A DNA stretch of 64,000 bases from Bog-950 sp046329515. Its GTDB lineage: Bacteria > Bacteroidota > Bacteroidia > Chitinophagales > LD1. This document shows positions 1-8,884 of this stretch, one piece after another. The translations under genes were made by a program, and so were the position numbers. The notes beneath the pieces were generated by a model. The model did no database searches. It was given only the letters and a program-made list of their open reading frames with translations, and was not told the DNA's origin. The DNA lies in contig JAXLUM010000003.1 of the NCBI GenBank assembly GCA_046329515.1, positions 372,001 to 436,000 of the forward strand. The letters run 5' to 3'. Every line of letters begins with the position of its first letter. Position 1 is the stretch's first letter.

Positions 1-2040
1 ATCACCAGTTGCTCCTGTTACACCATTCGTTCCGTTTGCTCCAGTTACTCCGGTTGGTCCTTGTAAACCTTGTGGTCCCGTGTCACCTGTTGGACCGGTA
101 ACACCATTACTTCCGTTTGCACCAGTAGCACCAGCGGGGCCTTGCGGACCTGTGTCGCCAGTAGCGCCGGTAACACCGTTCGTTCCGGTTGCGCCGGTTG
201 GCCCTTGTAAGCCTTGCGGTCCTGTATCGCCAGTTGCTCCCGTTACGCCATTAGTTCCGTTTGCTCCGTTTGCTCCGGTTGCCCCAGTTGCACCGGTAAT
301 GCCGTTGGTTCCGTTTACACCAGTAGCACCTGTTGGTCCCTGTAAACCTTGCGGACCAGTATCACCTGTTGCGCCAGTTACACCGTTGGTTCCGTTAGCG
401 CCAGTGGCACCGGTTGGTCCCTGTAAACCTTGTGGGCCGGTATCACCTGTTGCGCCAGTTACACCATTGGTTCCGTTTGCACCAGTAGCACCGGTAGGTC
501 CTTGTAAACCTTGTGGACCAGTGTCACCTGTTGCACCGGTTACGCCGTTAGTTCCGTTAGCGCCAGTAGCACCTGTTGGTCCTTGTAAACCTTGAGGGCC
601 GGTATCACCAGTTGCGCCTGTAACACCGTTAGTTCCATTTGCGCCAGTTGCCCCAGTTGGTCCTTGTAAACCTTGCGGACCAGTATCACCAGTTGCACCG
701 GTTACACCGTTGGTTCCGTTTGCGCCAGTAGCACCGGTTGGTCCTTGTAAACCTTGTGGACCAGTGTCACCTGTTGCACCGGTTACGCCGTTAGTTCCGT
801 TAGCGCCAGTAGCACCTGTTGGTCCTTGTAAACCTTGTGGTCCTGTGTCGCCCGTTGCACCGGTAACGCCGTTAGTTCCGTTTGTGCCAGTGGCACCTGT
901 TGGTCCTTGTAATCCTTGTGGACCAGTATCACCTGTAGCACCAGTTGGTCCTTGTAAACCTTGCGGTCCTGTATCACCCGTTGCACCGGTAGTTCCATTC
1001 GTGCCGTTTGCACCTGTTGGTCCCTGTAAACCTTGTGGGCCAGTATCACCTGTTGCGCCGGTTACACCATTATTTCCGTTAGCGCCAGTAGCACCAGTTG
1101 GTCCCTGTAAACCTTGCGGACCAGTATCACCAGTTGCACCGGTTACACCGTTGGTTCCGTTTGCGCCAGTAGCACCGGTTGGTCCTTGTAAACCTTGTGG
1201 ACCAGTGTCACCTGTTGGACCGGTAACACCATTACTTCCGTTTGCACCAGTAGCACCGGTTGGTCCTTGTAAACCTTGTGGGCCTGTATCACCCGTTGCG
1301 CCGGTTACACCATTATTTCCGTTAGCGCCAGTGGCACCGGTTGGTCCTTGTAAACCTTGAGGGCCAGTATCACCTGTTGCGCCAGTTACACCGTTGGTTC
1401 CGTTTGTGCCAGTAGCTCCGGTTGGTCCTTGTGAACCTTGTGGGCCTGTATCACCTGTTGCTCCAGTAGCTCCATTCGTTCCATTTGCTCCTGTTGCACC
1501 CTGTAAGCCTTGCGGACCTGTATCACCCGTTGCTCCGGTTACACCGTTGGTTCCGTTTGCGCCAGTAGCACCGGTTGGTCCTTGTAAACCTTGTGGACCA
1601 GTGTCACCTGTTGCGCCGGTAACACCATTCGTTCCATTTGCTCCTGTTACACCCGTTGGTCCTTGCAAACCTTGAGGACCAGTATCACCTGTTGCACCGG
1701 TAACACCATTATTCCCATTTGCTCCAGTAGCACCAGTTGGACCTTGTAAGCCTTGTGGTCCGGTATCACCTGTAGCACCTGTTGGGCCTTGTAAACCTTG
1801 TGGTCCCGTGTCACCCGTTGCGCCGGTAACACCATTCGTTCCGTTTGCACCAGTAGCACCTGTTGCTCCTTGTAAACCTTGTGGTCCTGTATCGCCCGTA
1901 GCTCCTGTCACGCCATTAGTTCCATTTGCGCCGGCGGCGCCGGTTGCTCCTTGTAGTCCTTGCGGACCTGTATCGCCAGTTGCACCGGTAATGCCATTCG
2001 TTCCGTTTGCACCAGTAGCACCGGTTGGTCCTTGTAAACC
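1..2040 (-). repeat. 81-bp tandem repeats inside the collagen-like gene
   Basis: The segment is built from near-identical 81-bp units (27 residues, nine Gly-X-Y triplets), read from the recurring GPQGLQGPTG block. Landmark positions 335, 416, 497 and 578 are exactly 81 bp apart. Some units are shortened. Substitutions are mostly at third codon positions, so the units are being kept as protein. Confidence 0.9.
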
Positions 2041-4578
2041 CTGAGGGCCGGTATCACCCGTTGCGCCTTGTAAACCTTGCGGCCCTGTATCACCTGTAGG
2101 ACCGGTAGCACCACCACCTGAACCTGTTGCCCCGGTAGGGCCTGTTGGTCCCGTTGCTCCATCTAAACCATTAGCGCCGGTTACTCCTTGCGGGCCTGTA
2201 TCGCCTTGTGGTCCCGTTGCACCGTTAGTTCCATTTGTACCAGTAGCGCCGGTTGCTCCTTGTAAACCTTGTGCGCCTGTGTCACCAGTTGCGCCGGTAA
2301 CACCGTTAGTTCCATTCGGACCTGTAGCTCCGGTTGGTCCTTGTAAACCTTGAGGGCCTGTATCACCAGTTGCACCGTCAGTTCCATTTGCTCCTGTTGC
2401 ACCTTGCGGCCCGGTTGCGCCATCCAATCCGTTTGCACCTGTTGCACCCGTTACACCATTGGTTCCGTTTGCACCTGTGGCACCAGTTGGGCCCGTTGCT
2501 CCATCTAAACCATTAGCACCTGTTGCACCCTGTGGACCGGTATCGCCTTGTGGTCCGGTTGCACCGTCAACACCATTCGCTCCCGTAGCACCTTGAGGGC
2601 CGGTGGCTCCATCTAATCCATTTGCACCGGTGGCACCCGTAGCGCCTTGTAAACCTTGTGGGCCGGTATCACCGGTAGGACCGGTAGCCCCACCACCTGA
2701 GCCTGTTGCTCCTGTAGGGCCAGTTGGTCCTGTTACTCCATCTAAACCATTCGCGCCGGTTGTTCCTTGCGGGCCTGTATCGCCTTGTGGTCCCGTTGCA
2801 CCTGTAGCACCTTCATTTCCTGTAACACCTTGCGGACCAGTTGCACCGTCCGCACCATTCGCTCCTGTTGCACCTTGTGGTCCGGTTGCTCCATCTAATC
2901 CATTTGCGCCAGTAGCTCCTTGTAAGCCTTGTGGGCCTGTATCACCTGTTGGACCGGTAGCACCGCCACCTGAGCCGGTTGCTCCGGTAGGGCCAGTTGG
3001 TCCTGTTACTCCATCTATACCATTAGCGCCTGTTGCGCCTTGTGGGCCTGTATCACCAGTTGCACCGGTTACACCGTTGGTTCCGTTTGCACCTGTGGCA
3101 CCAGTTGCGCCTTGTAAACCTTGCGGACCTGTATCACCTGTTGGGCCAGTGGCACCGCCACCTGCACCAGTTGCTCCGGTAGGGCCAGTGGGTCCTGTTA
3201 CTCCATCTAAACCGTTTGCACCTGTTGCGCCTTGTGGACCGGTATTACCTTGTGGACCAGTTGCTCCTGTTGCCCCATCATTACCTGTGGGGCCTTGTTG
3301 GCCAGTTGCACCGTCAGCACCATTTGCTCCCGTAGCACCTTGTGGACCAGTTGGCCCGTCTAATCCATTTGCTCCTGTTGCACCTTGCAAGCCCTGCGGG
3401 CCAGTATCACCTGTTGGGCCTGTAGCACCGCCACCAGAGCCGGTTGCTCCGGTAGGGCCAGTGGGTCCTGTTACTCCATCTAAACCGTTTGCACCTGTTG
3501 CACCTTGTGGGCCCGTTGCACCATCTATTCCGTTTGCACCGGTAGCACCTGTTGGTCCCTGTAAACCTTGCGGCCCTGTATCACCTGTAGGACCTGTAGC
3601 ACCGCCACCTGAGCCTGTTGCTCCGGTAGGGCCCGTTGGTCCAGTTACTCCATCTAAACCATTAGCGCCTGTTGCGCCTTGTGGTCCGGTTACTCCATCT
3701 AATCCATTTGCACCGGTGGCACCAGAAGCGCCTTGTAAACCTTGTGGGCCTGTTGCACCGTCAGCGCCATTTGCTCCCGTGGGGCCTTGTGGGCCGGTTG
3801 CTCCATCTAGTCCGTTTGCACCGGTGGCACCGGTTGCGCCTTGTAAACCTTGTGGGCCCTGTGGTCCTGTGGCTCCCGTAATGCCCGAAGCTACGGTGTA
3901 TGTAGTTCCATTTGATAGAACAATGGTAACCGTTCCATTACCATTATCAATAATATTTGTAATGCCTACCCCTGTTGTACCGGTAGCCCCCGTTGCGCCG
4001 GTACCGCCTGCTATACCCTGAGGGCCTGTGGCACCATTTGCACCTGCATTGCCGGTTGGTCCGGTTGCACCCGTAGCCCCCTTGCTACCTGTAACGCCTT
4101 GCGCACCGGTAGCTCCATTGGCGCCTGCCGGCCCTGTTGCGCCGGTAGGTCCTGTGGGACCGGTACCGGCAGCATTGCCGGCTTTTTCCGCGTACAGTGC
4201 GTAAGGAACGCTAACCAACTCAGTGCTGCCCATATTAATATAGTTAGTACCCCCATTAGGATCATATTCTACCAAAAGGTACTTATTGCCTCCCGCCCAG
4301 CTTATGGCTGAAAAACTGCCGATAGTGGGGTTGCCATACCCTATTTTAAGGGTAAACAAACCAAACTGGTTGGTTACTGCGGTTTGGGTTTCCTGGTAAA
4401 CAGCAAAGCCCGGGTTTATACCATTATTAATGGTAAACCGAACCGAAATGTTTTTGTTGGCCAGCACACTTCCACCTGCATCGCGGGCAATAGCCTGGTA
4501 GTTTACAGCCTGAGGAACCTGGGCAAACAATAAAGAAAACTGCAATAGCAGTGCAGCAAAAAGTAGGGAAATTCTCAT
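1..4578 (-). CDS. Giant collagen-like surface protein, 3' end outside the window
   Basis: One frame is open from the ATG at 4578 to the window edge, 1526 codons with no stop. Residues 1-19 are a Sec signal peptide ending near FAQ. Residues 20-133 form a head domain (VPQAVNYQAIAR early, VSVPYALYA late) that is common in Bacteroidota surface proteins. Gly-X-Y triplets run from about residue 136 to the edge, rich in GPTG, GATG, GANG and GLQG. A non-collagenous island at about 202-229 (around VGITNIIDNGNGTVTIVLS) interrupts them. By family knowledge such triplets form trimeric triple helices; a surface or adhesive role is inference. The C-terminal anchor or sorting domain is not visible. The same head occurs in the gene at 6290-7408. 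The coding strand is certain because all Gly-X-Y codons and the signal peptide lie in this frame. Confidence 0.93.
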   Translation of the reverse strand, partial: MRISLLFAALLLQFSLLFAQVPQAVNYQAIARDAGGSVLANKNISVRFTINNGINPGFAVYQETQTAVTNQFGLFTLKIGYGNPTIGSFSAISWAGGNKYLLVEYDPNGGTNYINMGSTELVSVPYALYAEKAGNAAGTGPTGPTGATGPAGANGATGAQGVTGSKGATGATGPTGNAGANGATGPQGIAGGTGATGATGTTGVGITNIIDNGNGTVTIVLSNGTTYTVASGITGATGPQGPQGLQGATGATGANGLDGATGPQGPTGANGADGATGPQGLQGASGATGANGLDGVTGPQGATGANGLDGVTGPTGPTGATGSGGGATGPTGDTGPQGLQGPTGATGANGIDGATGPQGATGANGLDGVTGPTGPTGATGSGGGATGPTGDTGPQGLQGATGANGLDGPTGPQGATGANGADGATGQQGPTGNDGATGATGPQGNTGPQGATGANGLDGVTGPTGPTGATGAGGGATGPTGDTGPQGLQGATGATGANGTNGVTGATGDTGPQGATGANGIDGVTGPTGPTGATGSGGGATGPTGDTGPQGLQGATGANGLDGATGPQGATGANGADGATGPQGVTGNEGATGATGPQGDTGPQGTTGANGLDGVTGPTGPTGATGSGGGATGPTGDTGPQGLQGATGATGANGLDGATGPQGATGANGVDGATGPQGDTGPQGATGANGLDGATGPTGATGANGTNGVTGATGANGLDGATGPQGATGANGTDGATGDTGPQGLQGPTGATGPNGTNGVTGATGDTGAQGLQGATGATGTNGTNGATGPQGDTGPQGVTGANGLDGATGPTGPTGATGSGGGATGPTGDTGPQGLQGATGDTGPQGLQGPTGATGANGTNGITGATGDTGPQGLQGATGAAGANGTNGVTGATGDTGPQGLQGATGATGANGTNGVTGATGDTGPQGLQGPTGATGDTGPQGLQGPTGATGANGNNGVTGATGDTGPQGLQGPTGVTGANGTNGVTGATGDTGPQGLQGPTGATGANGTNGVTGATGDTGPQGLQGATGANGTNGATGATGDTGPQGSQGPTGATGTNGTNGVTGATGDTGPQGLQGPTGATGANGNNGVTGATGDTGPQGLQGPTGATGANGSNGVTGPTGDTGPQGLQGPTGATGANGTNGVTGATGDTGPQGLQGPTGATGANGNNGVTGATGDTGPQGLQGPTGANGTNGTTGATGDTGPQGLQGPTGATGDTGPQGLQGPTGATGTNGTNGVTGATGDTGPQGLQGPTGATGANGTNGVTGATGDTGPQGLQGPTGATGANGTNGVTGATGDTGPQGLQGPTGATGANGTNGVTGATGDTGPQGLQGPTGATGANGTNGVTGATGDTGPQGLQGPTGATGANGTNGVTGATGDTGPQGLQGPTGATGANGTNGVTGATGDTGPQGLQGPTGATGVNGTNGITGATGATGANGANGTNGVTGATGDTGPQGLQGPTGATGTNGVTGATGDTGPQGPAGATGANGSNGVTGPTGDTGPQGLQGPTGVTGANGTNGVTGATGD
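2090..3880 (-). repeat. Higher-order Gly-X-Y repeats marked by a GSGGG block
   Basis: This part of the collagen-like gene has longer composite units. A GSGGG-type block recurs near 2110, 2692, 2960, 3153 (GAGGG here), 3427 and 3601. It alternates with GLDGVTGPTG and GANGLDGATG blocks. Spacings of about 180, 190, 270 and 580 bp suggest duplication and loss of whole composite units. Confidence 0.75.
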
Positions 4579-4614
4579 AAAGTGCATTTAATTGGGGGTA
4601 CCTTGATTAGTGGC

Positions 4615-4645
4615 CAAAACTATGGCTAACCTTCGGCCCTATAAA
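4615..4645 (-). promoter_or_regulatory. Candidate Bacteroidota-type promoter of the giant collagen-like gene
   Basis: On the minus strand, TAGTTTTG (4622-4615) fits the -7 consensus TAnnTTTG exactly. TTTA (4645-4642) lies 19 nt upstream, one mismatch from the -33 TTTG. The start codon is about 37 nt downstream. Motif match only. Confidence 0.45.
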
Positions 4646-4677
4646 CACAAAATATCACGGTGCGTGATAAAATTCAT

Positions 4678-4741
4678 TTTAATAATTGAAAAATAAATCA
4701 TAAATAATAGATTATTTAATAGTTGATTTTCAATTATTAAA
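4678..4741. promoter_or_regulatory. AT-rich nested inverted repeat between divergent genes
   Basis: A perfect 15-bp inverted repeat (arms 4678-4692 and 4727-4741) encloses a second perfect 8-bp one (4701-4708 / 4711-4718). It sits in the 254-bp very AT-rich gap between the divergent collagen-like gene and the helical-protein gene. It could be a cruciform or an operator serving both. There is no flanking T-run that would make it an ordinary terminator. Confidence 0.5.
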
Positions 4742-4832
4742 GGATATATAAAATAATAAATTGAAAAATGTTTGTGATAAATATGATTAAATTCACATTA
4801 TAGTGATGCAGATTTAATGATACCTTTGAAAA

Positions 4833-6284
4833 ATGAGAGCGCTTGAGGTTTTAAGGGTATTAAGCGACCGTGAAATAAGCAAGATAGATGCGCTGGTTAA
4901 GGCCCAGAAGCGCAAAAGTCTGCAGCATATTTATGCGGCGCTTAAAAAATACCGTAAGCGCAGCGGCATACCTACCCATGATGAGTTATATGTGGCCGCT
5001 TTTGAAAAGGAATACAGCAGCGATAAAAACTATTTGCTTAGAAATGAGTTGCGCTTATTAAACGAACTGTTGTACGAATATCTTATACAGGATACGTTTA
5101 GCGAATACATAAAGAAACACCGCAGCACTTATTACTATTGGCTGGCCCGCAGTTTTTTCGATAGAAAACTGAACGCCCCTTTTGAAGCCGATATTGACCG
5201 CTTTGTAGATTACGGTAAGGATTACATAAAGCCGGAAGATACCTCGAAGCTTTTAGACCTTTACAGTTTGTGGTTGATATACACTAAGCCCAAAACGGCA
5301 GAGAACCTGCAGGAGCAGATGCGCAAAACGGATGAATGGAAAGCGGAACAGATAAGGCATTTACGCTATAAGTTACGCGAAGTAGAAGCCCGGCATGCTT
5401 ATGTGCAAAGTGTATTAACAAACATAGAGGGCAAAGTAAAGGACCGCCCTGAAGATGGCCGCACAGAGGGGCAAAACATAATTAACCTGGCCGAAGGCCA
5501 GGGTTATGACCCATTTGAAGAATACCTGATATTAAAAAAGCATGCTTATCAAACTAAAGGCTTAACGCGTATTGAAGTATTGAAGAAGATGCTCGCCATT
5601 GAGGAAGGTAGCAGCTACCATGGTGAATATTCACCTTTTAATGCGCAGATAACTTCTTTAACCAGCATATCGCTGGAATATATTTTGATGGGCCGTTTTG
5701 CGGAAGCGGATGAATTTATGCTGGACTGTGTAAGACGTTGCAATGAGAATAACAGCAGCATTCCACCTGCAATTTTGCAGAATTATATAGCCAACCAAAT
5801 TAACCAGGCGCAGTACAAAAGAGGCATTGATTTTTATAAACAGAACGAGGCCCTGGTACAGGGCAGCAGGCAGTACATAGCTATATGCCTGTATAAAGCG
5901 TATTGCCATTTGTTTTTGCAGCAGGCTGATGAGAGCCTGCAAGCATTACCCGTTGATGTGCAGTTAACCGAGCATCAAAACCTGATGTTTCGTATGATAT
6001 ACCTTATTGTGTTTATTATAAGGGGGCAGCATGACCTTGCATTGAACGAGGTGCGTAACATTTTGCGGATGATTAAGGCACACGAAGGCCATTTTTATGA
6101 ACGGTACCATTTTATATGCACTTTATTTGCCAGGTATATAAATGCACTTATTAAAGAGCGCAATGCGCGCAAAGAGGAAATGGCTGCTCTTAAAACCGAA
6201 ATGCAGGCTGATAAACGGGTAGAGCAGTATGTTATAGTAGAGTTCTCCTTACGCTGGCTGGTGGAAGAGCTGAAGCAACAATAA
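4833..6284 (+). CDS. Helical protein of unknown function (paralogue A)
   Basis: I do not recognise a named family. The 483-residue product has no signal peptide or membrane segment, is charged, and reads as helical throughout, with TPR-like spacing in the C-terminal half (about residues 280-400). It is paralogous to the 487-residue protein at 8885-10348. Shared features are a basic N-terminal helix, the YLLRNE-x-RLL-x-E-L block (here residues 67-80) and a Y-x-TKP-x-T-x-x-N block near 150. It is transcribed divergently from the giant collagen-like gene and converges on the small collagen-like gene six bases away. A TACCTTTG box ends 4 nt before the ATG, but I see no -33 partner. A cytoplasmic scaffold or regulatory role is only inference. 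Confidence 0.8.
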   Translation: MRALEVLRVLSDREISKIDALVKAQKRKSLQHIYAALKKYRKRSGIPTHDELYVAAFEKEYSSDKNYLLRNELRLLNELLYEYLIQDTFSEYIKKHRSTYYYWLARSFFDRKLNAPFEADIDRFVDYGKDYIKPEDTSKLLDLYSLWLIYTKPKTAENLQEQMRKTDEWKAEQIRHLRYKLREVEARHAYVQSVLTNIEGKVKDRPEDGRTEGQNIINLAEGQGYDPFEEYLILKKHAYQTKGLTRIEVLKKMLAIEEGSSYHGEYSPFNAQITSLTSISLEYILMGRFAEADEFMLDCVRRCNENNSSIPPAILQNYIANQINQAQYKRGIDFYKQNEALVQGSRQYIAICLYKAYCHLFLQQADESLQALPVDVQLTEHQNLMFRMIYLIVFIIRGQHDLALNEVRNILRMIKAHEGHFYERYHFICTLFARYINALIKERNARKEEMAALKTEMQADKRVEQYVIVEFSLRWLVEELKQQ

Positions 6285-6289
6285 GCATT

Positions 6290-7408
6290 TTAATTACCTA
6301 TAACCATTACCGTTAAACGGATGTTACGCGCTGTTGTAGTAGCCTGACCGCTGAAGCAATCGCGTGCGTACAAGGTAATGGTACGCGTTCCAATGGCAGA
6401 AGGTGAAAGCATAAAACCGCCACTTAGCGCAATAGACTCGCCTGTTACATAGGTGCTGCCACCATCGCCTCTAAAACCGTTGCTTACCACTTCGCTGGTG
6501 TTAGTGCCCTCAGTAACATAATAAAACGCGCAAGGGTCATTATTAAGGCCAACCTGGTCAACAAAGCCGGAGGTATTAATAAATATAACATCGCTTAAAG
6601 AAGTAATATTTACCGTTACTGAAGTTAGTGCTATGTAAGCCAAATTATAGGCAGGCAGAACTATGCCGGTGTTATCAAATCCTGTTTTAATATCTTTTAT
6701 AATATATCCGTTTATTACCCCTGAAGGGCCTGTTGCCCCTGTGGCTCCGGTAACGCCCTGTATGCCTTGTGCGCCTGTAGGCCCGGTATCACCTTGTGGC
6801 CCCGTATTGCCAATGGCGCCGTTTGCACCGGTGGGCCCTTGCGGACCGGTATCCCCTGTCGGGCCCGTCGCTCCACCACTAACACCTGTGGGCCCTGTGG
6901 CACCTGTAACTCCGGCGGGGCCTTGTGCGCCTGTTGAACCTTGTAAGCCTTGTGCGCCGGCCGGGCCTGTTGCTCCTTGCGGACCGGTTGCACCAGCAGG
7001 ACCTTGTGGGCCGGGAGCGCTGTTGGCAGCATACAAGGCATAAGGCACGCTAATCATTTGGGTTGTGCCCATATCAATATAACTGCCGGTATTATTTATA
7101 TCTGCTTCTACCTGTAAATAGTTTGCTCCGTTACCCCAAGGCACAATAGCCAGGTTGCCCCAACTGCCTATTTGCACATTTACCAAACCAAACTGATTAG
7201 CGGTGGTAGTATCGGTTTCAGAAAATACGGTGGTGCCGGTTGGTGTAAGGTTGTGAATGGTAAAACGAAGTTTAACGGTAGTGCCATTGGCTACCGGTGC
7301 ACCTGCGGCATTACGAACAACGGCCTGGTAATTCAATTTTTGAGGAGCTTGCGCTACAAGTGTACACACTATTAAATGCGCAATAAACAGAAGGGTAAAT
7401 TTTTTCAT
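6290..7408 (-). CDS. Small collagen-like surface protein
   Basis: Secreted 372-residue protein. Residues 1-19 are a Sec signal peptide. Residues 20-130 are the same head domain as in the giant protein (PQKLNYQAVVRNAAG; ISVPYALYA). Residues 132-237 are Gly-X-Y triplets. Residues 238-372 form a non-collagenous C-terminal domain rich in beta-prone residues that I cannot name. Unlike the giant neighbour it is complete, so it shows the likely family architecture: head, triple-helical stalk, C-terminal domain. In known collagen-like proteins the C-terminal domain often drives trimerisation; that is inference here. The stop codon lies six bases from that of the convergent helical gene. Confidence 0.88.
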   Translation of the reverse strand: MKKFTLLFIAHLIVCTLVAQAPQKLNYQAVVRNAAGAPVANGTTVKLRFTIHNLTPTGTTVFSETDTTTANQFGLVNVQIGSWGNLAIVPWGNGANYLQVEADINNTGSYIDMGTTQMISVPYALYAANSAPGPQGPAGATGPQGATGPAGAQGLQGSTGAQGPAGVTGATGPTGVSGGATGPTGDTGPQGPTGANGAIGNTGPQGDTGPTGAQGIQGVTGATGATGPSGVINGYIIKDIKTGFDNTGIVLPAYNLAYIALTSVTVNITSLSDVIFINTSGFVDQVGLNNDPCAFYYVTEGTNTSEVVSNGFRGDGGSTYVTGESIALSGGFMLSPSAIGTRTITLYARDCFSGQATTTARNIRLTVMVIGN

Positions 7409-7488
7409 TAGCTGATATTGTGATAGTCCGAAGGTGAATTTAAGTAAATAAACAGAAGTTTAAGCAGCAGCTTAAGTTGGCTTTGGTA

Positions 7489-7520
7489 CAAAAAAAATGA
7501 CTCCGGCATAAGCCGGAGTC
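7489..7520 (-). terminator. Rho-independent terminator after the beta-helix lipoprotein gene
   Basis: A perfect 9-bp stem (GACTCCGGC 7499-7507 with GCCGGAGTC 7512-7520) has an ATAA loop. On the minus strand it is followed by an eight-T run. It lies 26 bp past the stop codon of the gene at 7546-8772. Confidence 0.88.
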
Positions 7521-7545
7521 GCCCCCAGAATAACTATTTAAACAG

Positions 7546-8772
7546 TTACTCTTTGTAATAGTTGCCGCTGGCATTGCTGCTGTACGTTACAGATGCCGGT
7601 ATGGTTATATCAGGTGAACCCAACGTTACCCAAATGCCCCAGGCTGCGCTGTTTGAAATTGTAGTGTTGCTGATGGTAAAGCTTCCATCACTCCATGCAC
7701 CGGCATGTATGTTTGCACGTTTTTGCGTTGCGCCGGTATAAGAAGAAGAGCCCCCATCGCTTATATCAGCATAGTTAATATCGTTGTTAGGGCTGGTGCT
7801 TTGAAACGCTACACCTTTCCATGCACCGGCTGCGGTGGTTTCTCCTTTTAATACGACATGCTCAGTTGAAGAACCGTTGATTTTTAACCATGATGCTGTT
7901 GAGTAATCGCCTGTGCACAGGCCTGCATCGCCGGCAAACTCAATGGTTACACCCGGGTTAATAGTTAAGTTACCATTGTCAGTGTAATAACCGGCTGAAA
8001 CAACATCCTGTATAAGGTAGTTTACATTGGCTTTGTTCCATGTATGGTTGCCATACAAGCGGCCGCCGCGTACAAGTATTTTGTTTTTGGTGTTACCGGT
8101 AAATTGTGAGGTAGTGCCATCCATAACCGTTACCATTGCACCTATAGTTGATACCGGGTAATTCTGATTATCGCTAAAGGTATTGTTATTGAAAACAGTA
8201 ACCGGGTTAATAGCATCCACATCAAGGCCGTCAACATACAAGCCATCGTAAGCGCTTTTTGATACAGTGCTGTTGCGGATTTTTAGTTGGGCATTGTTAG
8301 CTACGCGTATGTTGGCTTTGCGGGTATTATTACCATCAAAGCTTGCGCTGCCGCCGTTTGAAATGGTGCAGTAGTTCAGCTCATTTTCTACGCTGTTGCT
8401 TTGAAAGTAGAGGCCCTTCCAAACACCTGCTGCATCTACATTGCCTTTAAGTACAATTGGGTTAGTAGCTGTACCTATGGCCTTTAATGAGCCACCGGAT
8501 GCAATGCGTATGCCGGCGTTGTTTTCAAAACGGATTACTACACCGGGCTCAATGGTAATTTTGGCGTAGGTAGTTATTTCGCAGTTAACGGTATAATCAA
8601 TACCATCACCGCGGTCGGCCCAAACCACATCGCTGTTAATGTCGTTACAGCTTATGGCTTCAGGCGAAATAGTGTCGGGGTCATCATGATGACAGGCTGA
8701 TAAAAATATGGTCATTACCAGGCACATCATGCTTAAAGGGAGGATAAATTTGGATTCAGTTCTTTTTTTCAT
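7546..8772 (-). CDS. Lipoprotein with a duplicated parallel beta-helix domain
   Basis: Residues 1-27 are a lipoprotein signal ending in LSAC, so the protein should be lipid-anchored; HHDD follows the Cys. The rest is right-handed beta-helix-like and internally duplicated. The first half has ITIEPGVVIRFENNAGI, then IVLKG, then AGVWKGLYFQS, then YCTISNGGSASF. The second half repeats the pattern with LTINPGVTIEFAGDAGL, VVLKG, AGAWKGVAFQS and YADISDGGSSSY. Proteins of this shape in Bacteroidota are surface or periplasmic, sometimes carbohydrate-active, but no catalytic motif is evident. A terminator follows, and the gene is divergent from helical paralogue B. Confidence 0.85.
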   Translation of the reverse strand: MKKRTESKFILPLSMMCLVMTIFLSACHHDDPDTISPEAISCNDINSDVVWADRGDGIDYTVNCEITTYAKITIEPGVVIRFENNAGIRIASGGSLKAIGTATNPIVLKGNVDAAGVWKGLYFQSNSVENELNYCTISNGGSASFDGNNTRKANIRVANNAQLKIRNSTVSKSAYDGLYVDGLDVDAINPVTVFNNNTFSDNQNYPVSTIGAMVTVMDGTTSQFTGNTKNKILVRGGRLYGNHTWNKANVNYLIQDVVSAGYYTDNGNLTINPGVTIEFAGDAGLCTGDYSTASWLKINGSSTEHVVLKGETTAAGAWKGVAFQSTSPNNDINYADISDGGSSSYTGATQKRANIHAGAWSDGSFTISNTTISNSAAWGIWVTLGSPDITIPASVTYSSNASGNYYKE

Positions 8773-8791
8773 CTGCTTCAGTTTTATGGAA

Positions 8792-8823
8792 CAAAGGTGC
8801 GGTTAGGGGCAGAGCAAGGCAAA
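8792..8823 (-). promoter_or_regulatory. Candidate promoter of the beta-helix lipoprotein gene
   Basis: On the minus strand TTTG (8823-8820) is followed after 20 nt by CACCTTTG (8799-8792), one mismatch from TAnnTTTG. The start codon is 20 nt further down. Confidence 0.5.
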
Positions 8824-8884
8824 TTGAAATTCGGCGGTTTGTGATAAAGTTTTAGTTTAGAATCGGGAAGAAGCACCGTGAAAT

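Noticed and set aside
1..2040. Possible CRISPR array because of regular repeats
   Set aside because: The 81-bp units are contiguous and coding, with no unique spacers and no cas genes nearby.
80..4021. Long Pro-rich plus-strand frames (repeats of the PVAPVGPCKPCGP type)
   Set aside because: They are the antisense of the collagen-like gene. The minus strand gives Gly-X-Y, a signal peptide and a head domain in one continuous frame.
6663..7043. Pro-rich plus-strand frame over the small collagen-like gene
   Set aside because: Same antisense effect of Gly-X-Y codons.
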